DNA from: Zoroaster sp. YZ-2022
Lineage: Eukaryota; Echinodermata; Asteroidea; Forcipulatida; Zoroasteridae
Reading direction: 5' to 3'
Length of the DNA stretch: 64,000 nucleotides
Assembly (NCBI GenBank): GCA_029582265.1
Contig: CM055816.1
Span: forward strand, 28,192,366-28,256,365
The translations under genes were made by a program, and so were the position numbers. This document shows, in pieces, positions 58,694 to 64,000 of the stretch (its first letter is position 1; each line of letters starts with the position of its first letter). Below the pieces are notes generated by a model. That model saw only the letters and a list, made by a program, of their open reading frames with translations. It was not told the origin of the DNA and did not search any database.

Positions 58694-60345
58694 CTAGACT
58701 TAAGTGTTTGTCATATGACAAAACACATAGGTGCCTCCAGATTTTTTGTCAGGGTAGTGATGATGACGTCAGAATGTTTTTTGTAAATATTTTTGACAAT
58801 TAATCCAATCTGTACAATGGTGCAAAAACCGTGGAATTTACCGTTGTGCGTTAAGGAGATATGATTTTTTTAAATATTAAAATTTGACTTCCGGTTTGGA
58901 CGGAAGTAAGGTCAATTAGTCATCTTTGTGTAAAACATGTTTCGATACCATGTAACAATCTATACAAAATGGCGCAAAAATGTCAATTTACCTCTTGTGG
59001 TTGTTGAGATAGGATTTTTTTAAATATTGAAATTTGAAACTTCCGGTTTTGGACAGGAAGTAAGGGTCAAATTGGGGGTCATCTTTCTGTAAATATTTTT
59101 TGACAATTAACGATCTGTAATAATGGTACAAAAATTGTGAATTTACCTCTCTTGTGGTTGTTGAGATATGAATTTTTTAAATATTTAAACATTGACTTCG
59201 GTTTGGACAGGAAGTACAGGTCAACAAATTGGTCATCTTCTGTAAAATATTTTTTGACACATTGTGAACGATGTGTACAATAGTACAACATTTTAAATTT
59301 ACCTCTTGTGGTTGTTGAGATATAACTTTTTTTAAATATTAAACTTTGACTTTCCGGTTTGGACAGGAAGTAAGGTCAGAATTGGGGGGTCATTCTTTCT
59401 GTAAATATTTTTGACAATTAACGATCTGTGACAATGGTACAAAATTGTGAATTTTACCTCTTGTGTGGTTGTTGAGATGATTTTCTTTTAATATTAAACT
59501 TTGACTTCCGGTTTGGACAGGAAGTATAAGGTCAGAATTGGGGTCACCGTTTTTATAAATATTTTTTGACAATTAACGAATCTGTACAATAGTACAACAT
59601 TTTAAATCTCTACCATTCTCTGTGGTTGCGAGATATGATTTTTTTAAAAATATATTAAACTTTGACTCCGGTTTGGACAGGAAGTAAGGTCAATTGGGGT
59701 CATCCTTTTGTAAATATTTCTTTGACAATTAACGATCTGTATAATGGTACAAAATTGTGAATTTACCCTTTGTGGTTGTTGAAGCATGATATGATTTTTT
59801 TTAAATATTAAACGTTGACTTCCGGTTTGGACAGGAAGTAAGGTCAAATTAGTGGGGGTCACCTTTATGTAAAATATTTTTTCAAGGACAATTAACAAAT
59901 CTATACAATGGTGCAAAAAATTTCAATTTCTACTCTCTGTGGTGGTTGTTGAGATATGATTTTTTAAATATTAAACTGTGACTTCCGGTTTGGACAGGAA
60001 GTAAGGTCAAATTGGGGGTCTCCCTTTTGTGTAAATATTTTTGGACAATTAACAATCTGTACAATGGTGCAAAACTCTGGAATTTACCTCTTGTGGTTGT
60101 TGAGATATGATTTTTTAAATGTTAAACTTTGACTTCCGGTTTGGACAGGAAGTAAGGTCACAATGGGGGGTCATGTTTTTGTAAATATTTTTCGACAATT
60201 TAAACAATCTATACAATGGTGCAATAAATGTCAATTTCACTACTGTTGTGGTTTGTTTTTGTATGATTTTTTAAATATTAAACTGTGACTTTTAGTTTGG
60301 ACAGGAAGTAAGGTCAAATTAGGGTCACTCTACAACTCACAACTG
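58694..60345 (-). mobile_element. Rolling-circle element, minus strand, copy 2, incomplete
   Basis: Its 3' end abuts copy 1: CTAG (58694-58697), then the hairpin GTGTTTGTCATATGACAAAACAC (58704-58726), with GTGCCTCCAG in place of GTGTTCGAG. About eleven 147-bp units follow to 60330, with many single-base indels. The 5' end is lost in the homopolymer block. The tail-to-head contact suggests insertion of one element into the other's T/A-rich 5' end. Confidence 0.6.
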
Positions 60346-63300
60346 TGTTTTATCTACATGTTAAAACCCCGGGGGGCAAAAAAAAAAAAAATTTCTTTTT
60401 TTTTTCAATAAATTTTTTGGGACCATTTTGGAAAAATTTTTTTGGGTTTTTCAAAAAATTTTTTTTTTTAAAAAAAAAAAAATTTTTTTTTTTTTTTAAA
60501 AAAAAAATTTTTTTTTTGGGGGAAAAAATTTTTTTTAAAAATTTTTTAAAATTTTAAAAAATTTTTAAAAATTTAAAAAAACCCGGGGGGGTTTTTTTTT
60601 TAAAAAATTTTTTTTTTTTGGTTTGGGGAAAAAAAAAACCCAAAAAAATTTTTTAAAAAATTTAAAAAAGTCCCAAATTTTTTTTTTTGGGTTTTTTGGA
60701 AAAAAATTTTTTTTTTTTTGGGGGGAAAAAAAGTTTTTTTAAAAAAATTTTTTTTTAAAAAATTTTTAAAAAATAAAAAAACCCCCCCTTTTTTAAAAAA
60801 TTTTTTTTTTAAAAAAAATTTTTTTTTTAAAGGGTTTTGGGGGGGAAAGGGGGAAAAAATTTTTTTAAAATTATTTTGAAAAAAACCCCCCGGGGGGAAA
60901 ATTTTTTTTTTTAAAAAAAATTTGATTTTTTTAAAAAAAAATTTTGGGGAAAAAATTTTTTTTTTTTAAAAATTTTTTTTTTTAAAAAAATTTTTTTTTT
61001 CCCGGGGTTTTTTTTTTTTTTTTAAAAAATTTTTCCCCCAAAAAAGAAAAAAAAAAAAAAATTTTAAAAAAACCCTTTTTAAAGGAAAAAAAATTTTTAA
61101 AAAGGGTTTTTTTTTTAAAAAAAAATTTTCCTTTTAAAAAAAAATTTGGGGCCAAAAATTTTTTTTTTTTTTAAAAAGTAAAGGTTTTTAATTAAGTTTT
61201 TTTTTTTTTTTTAAAAAAAAGGAAGAAGAAGAGAAAAAAAAAAAAAAAAAAAACCAATTTTTTTGCAAAAATTTTGGGGGGGGAAAAAAATTTTTTTGTT
61301 TAAAATTTTTTTTTTTTAAAAAAATTAAAAAATTTTTTAAAATTTTTTTTTTTTTTAAAATTTTTTGGTTTTTTTTTTTTTAAAAAAAATTTTTTTTATT
61401 TTTTTTTTAAAAAAAAAAAAATTTTTAAAAAAAAAAATTGTTTTTTTTTTTTAAAACAAAAAATTTTTTTTTTTTGGGGGGGGTTTTGGGGGGGTTTTTT
61501 TTTTTAAAAAAACCCCTTTTTTTTTTTCCCCCAAAAAAAATTTTTTTTTTGGGGGTTTTTTTTTTTTTTCCCCCCTTTTTTAAGGGGAAAATTTAAAAAA
61601 GGAAATTTTTTAAAAAATTAAAGTTTTTAAAAACCCCTTTTTTTTTTTTTTTTGGGGGGGGTTTTTTTTCCCCCTTTTTAATTTTTTAAAGTGGGAAAGG
61701 GGGGTTTTTTTTTTAAAAATTTTTAAATTAAAAAAAAAATTTTAAAATTTCCCTCTTTTTTTTAAAAAAAAAAATTTTAATTTTTTTTTTTTCCCCCAAA
61801 AAATTTTCCCCCCCCCCAAAAAAAAAAAAAAAAAAAAAAAAATTTTTTTGGGGGGGAAAATATTTTTTTTTTTAAAAAATTTTAAAAAAAAAAGGGGGGT
61901 TTTTGGGCCCCCAAAAAAAATTTTTTGCAAAAAAATTTTAAAAAAAAAATTTTTTAAAAGGGGGGGGGAAATTTTTTTTTTAAAATTTTTTTAAAAATTC
62001 CCGGGGGGTTTTTTGGGGGGCCCCCCCAAAAAATTTAAATTTTAAAACCCCCAAAAAATTTTTTCCCTTTTTTTTGGGTTTTTTTTAAAAAATAAAAACC
62101 CGGAAAAAAAAAGGGAAATTTTTAAAATTTTTTAAAAAAATTTTTGGGAAAAAAAAAAGGGGGGGGGGAAAACGGGAATTTCCTTTTTGGGGGAAATTTT
62201 TTTAAAAAATTTTAAAAAAAAAAAACCCCCAAAAAAAAAGGGAATTTTAAAAAAAAAAAAAATTTTTTTTTAAAAAAAATTTTGGTAAATTTTTTTTTTT
62301 TTTTTTTTTTTTTTAAAATTTTTTGTTAAAAATTTTTATTTTTTTTCCCCAAAAAAAAGGGAAAAAAAAAAAGGGAAAAAAAAAAAATTTTTTTTTTAAA
62401 AAAAAAAAAGGGGAACTTTTTTTCCCCCCGTTTTTTTTTTTACAAAAAAAATTTCCCTTTCGGGAAAATTTTTTTTTTTTTGTTTTTTTTTTTTTTTGTT
62501 TTTTGGGGGGGGTGGGTTTTTTTTTTTTTTTTTTAAAAATTTTTAAAAAAAAATTTTGTTTTTTTTTTTTAATTTGTTTTTAAATTTTCCCCCCCGGGAA
62601 AAAAAAAAAAATTTTTTTGGGGTTTTTAAAAATTTAATTGTAAAAAAAAAAAAAAAAATTTTTTTTTTTGGGTTTTTAAAAATTTAAAATTTTAAAATTT
62701 TTAAAAAAAAAAATTTTTTTAAAAAATTAAAAATTTTTTTTGGGAAAAAAAATTTTAAATTTCCCCGGGGGAAAAAATTTTTTAAAAAAAACCTTTTTTT
62801 GGGAAAAAACCAATTTTTTTAAAAAATTTTTTTTGGACAATTAAGGGTTTTTTAAAAAAAATTTTTTTTTTTTTAAAAAATTTTTTTTTTTAAAAAATTT
62901 TTTTTTTTTTAAAACCTTTTAAAAACCTTTTTTTTAAATAAAAAATTTTTTAAAAAAAAAAATTTTTAAAAAATTTTTTTGGGGTTTTGGAAGGGAAAAA
63001 AAATTTTTTTTTTAAAAAATTTTTTTTTAAAATTTTTTTTTTTTTAAATTTTTTTTTAAATTTTTAAAAAAAAAAAATTTTTTTTTTTTGGGGTTTTTTT
63101 TAAAAAAATTTTCTTGGTTTTAAAAAAGGGTTTTTTTTTTTTAAAAAAAATTTTTAAAATTTCCCTTTTTTAAAAAAATTTTCCCCTTTTTTAAAGGAAT
63201 TTTTTAAAAAAAAATTTTTTTTGGGCCCCTTTAAAAGGGGGAAAAGGGGTTTTTTAAAAAAATTTTTTTAAAAATTAAAATTTTTTCCCCGGGGAAAAAT

Positions 63301-63760
63301 TTTTTTAAAATTTTTTTTTTTTTTAAAAAAGGGGAAAAAAGGGGCCCCCCGGAAAATTTTTTTTCCCATTAAATTTTTTTTTAAAAAATTTTTTTCCCCC
63401 CGGGGGAAAAAAAAAAAAAATTTTTTTTTTTTAAAATTCGGGCCCCCCAAAAATTTTTTGGGTTAAAAAAGGAAAAATTTTTTAAAAAAAAAAATTTTTT
63501 TAAAAAATTTTTTAAAAAAAAAAAAAAAAAAAAAAAATTAAAAAAAATTTTTTTTTAAAAAAAAAATTTTTGGGATTTTTAAGGGAAGGGAAAGAAAAAA
63601 TTTTTAAAGAAAAACAAAGGTTTTAAAAAATTTCCCCCGGGGAAAAAGGAAAAAAAGGGGGTTTTTTAAAAGGAAAAAAAAACCCCCTTAAAGGAAAGGG
63701 TTTTTTTTTTTAATTTTTTTTTTAAAAATTTAAATTTCCCGGGGGGGGGTTTTTTAAAAA

Positions 63761-63792
<32 letters not shown>

Positions 63793-64000
63793 TTTTTGGG
63801 GGTGGGGAAAAATTTTTTTTTAAAATTTTTTTAAAAAAGGGGGGGGGGAAATTAAACCCCTTTTTTTAAATTTTATAAATTTTTTTTTTAAAAAAAATTT
63901 AAAAAAAATTTTTTTAAAAAATTTTTTTTTAAATAAAAATTTTTTTTTAAAAAAGGGTAAAAAAAAAAAATTTTAAAAAATTTTTTTTTTTTTTAAAAAA
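60346..64000. other. Homopolymer-run sequence, probable assembly or consensus artefact
   Basis: Nearly every base here belongs to a run of three or more identical bases (A and T runs of 4-20, with G and C runs of 3-10). No words from the rest of the window survive, and all open frames are Lys/Phe/Gly/Pro strings. The change is abrupt at about 60,365. No known genomic repeat has this texture, while low-coverage long-read consensus at a contig end can. I annotate no genes in it. Confidence 0.85.

Noticed and set aside
60345..63450. Lys/Phe/Gly-rich frames in the last 3.6 kb
   Set aside because: They are products of homopolymer runs in a probable artefact.

Overview
This is AT-rich, repeat-dominated, non-coding animal DNA, not a gene neighbourhood. 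I found no intact host protein gene, rRNA gene, tRNA gene or CRISPR array. What can be recognised is mobile DNA: fragments of a CR1/L2-like LINE, tRNA-derived SINEs, a Penelope-like element with a GIY-YIG tail, TTAA and TA miniature elements, rolling-circle (Helitron/Helentron) ends and a large cut-and-paste element with CAC termini. This mix, with frequent AGGCCT-type words, suits a marine invertebrate, perhaps a non-vertebrate deuterostome such as an echinoderm. That placement is an inference with low confidence.

Layout. Bases 1 to about 48,035 form a nested tandem array. A modular unit of roughly 6.6 to 7.9 kb occurs five times (U1 438-8327, U2 8328-14955, U3 14956-21890, U4 24442-30114 resuming at 39647, U5 40675-48035). 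The units form two larger blocks: base 1 restarts at 24006, and the Y segment closing the first block (21890-24005) begins again at about 48,035. Unit modules, in order: two related ~345-bp modules, a minus-strand LINE 3' end, a SINE and a TTAA MITE (kept in U1 and U5, lost elsewhere), a (TTTTG)n tract, a pyrimidine-rich minisatellite, a Penelope-type terminal fragment, half a MITE with a 10-bp hairpin, a G-rich VNTR, and a ~220-bp module here called C followed by tail D or tail E.

Insertions date the array. U3 contains a 2.28-kb tandem duplication carrying two 218-bp TA-flanked MITEs, and a Penelope-like insertion with 12-bp target duplications. U4 is split by a 9,532-bp insertion (30115-39646) with 11-bp inverted ends CACGGCTGTTT and a 4-bp duplication CGCC. 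Inside it lies a probable rolling-circle element (31157-36206) whose interior looks like a captured promoter and first exon of a decayed MADF/Myb-like gene.

From about 48 to 56 kb there is a ~2.39-kb higher-order repeat built around a CpG-rich 20-22-bp satellite. From 56 to 57.4 kb is a less repetitive stretch with a GGTCGCCCTA hairpin and an ~80-bp tandem repeat. From 57.4 to 60.3 kb are two minus-strand rolling-circle elements filled with a 147-bp tandem repeat. From about 60.35 kb to the end the sequence is almost pure homopolymer runs and looks like a consensus or assembly artefact. Indels between repeat copies rise before that point, so fine detail after about 55 kb is unreliable.
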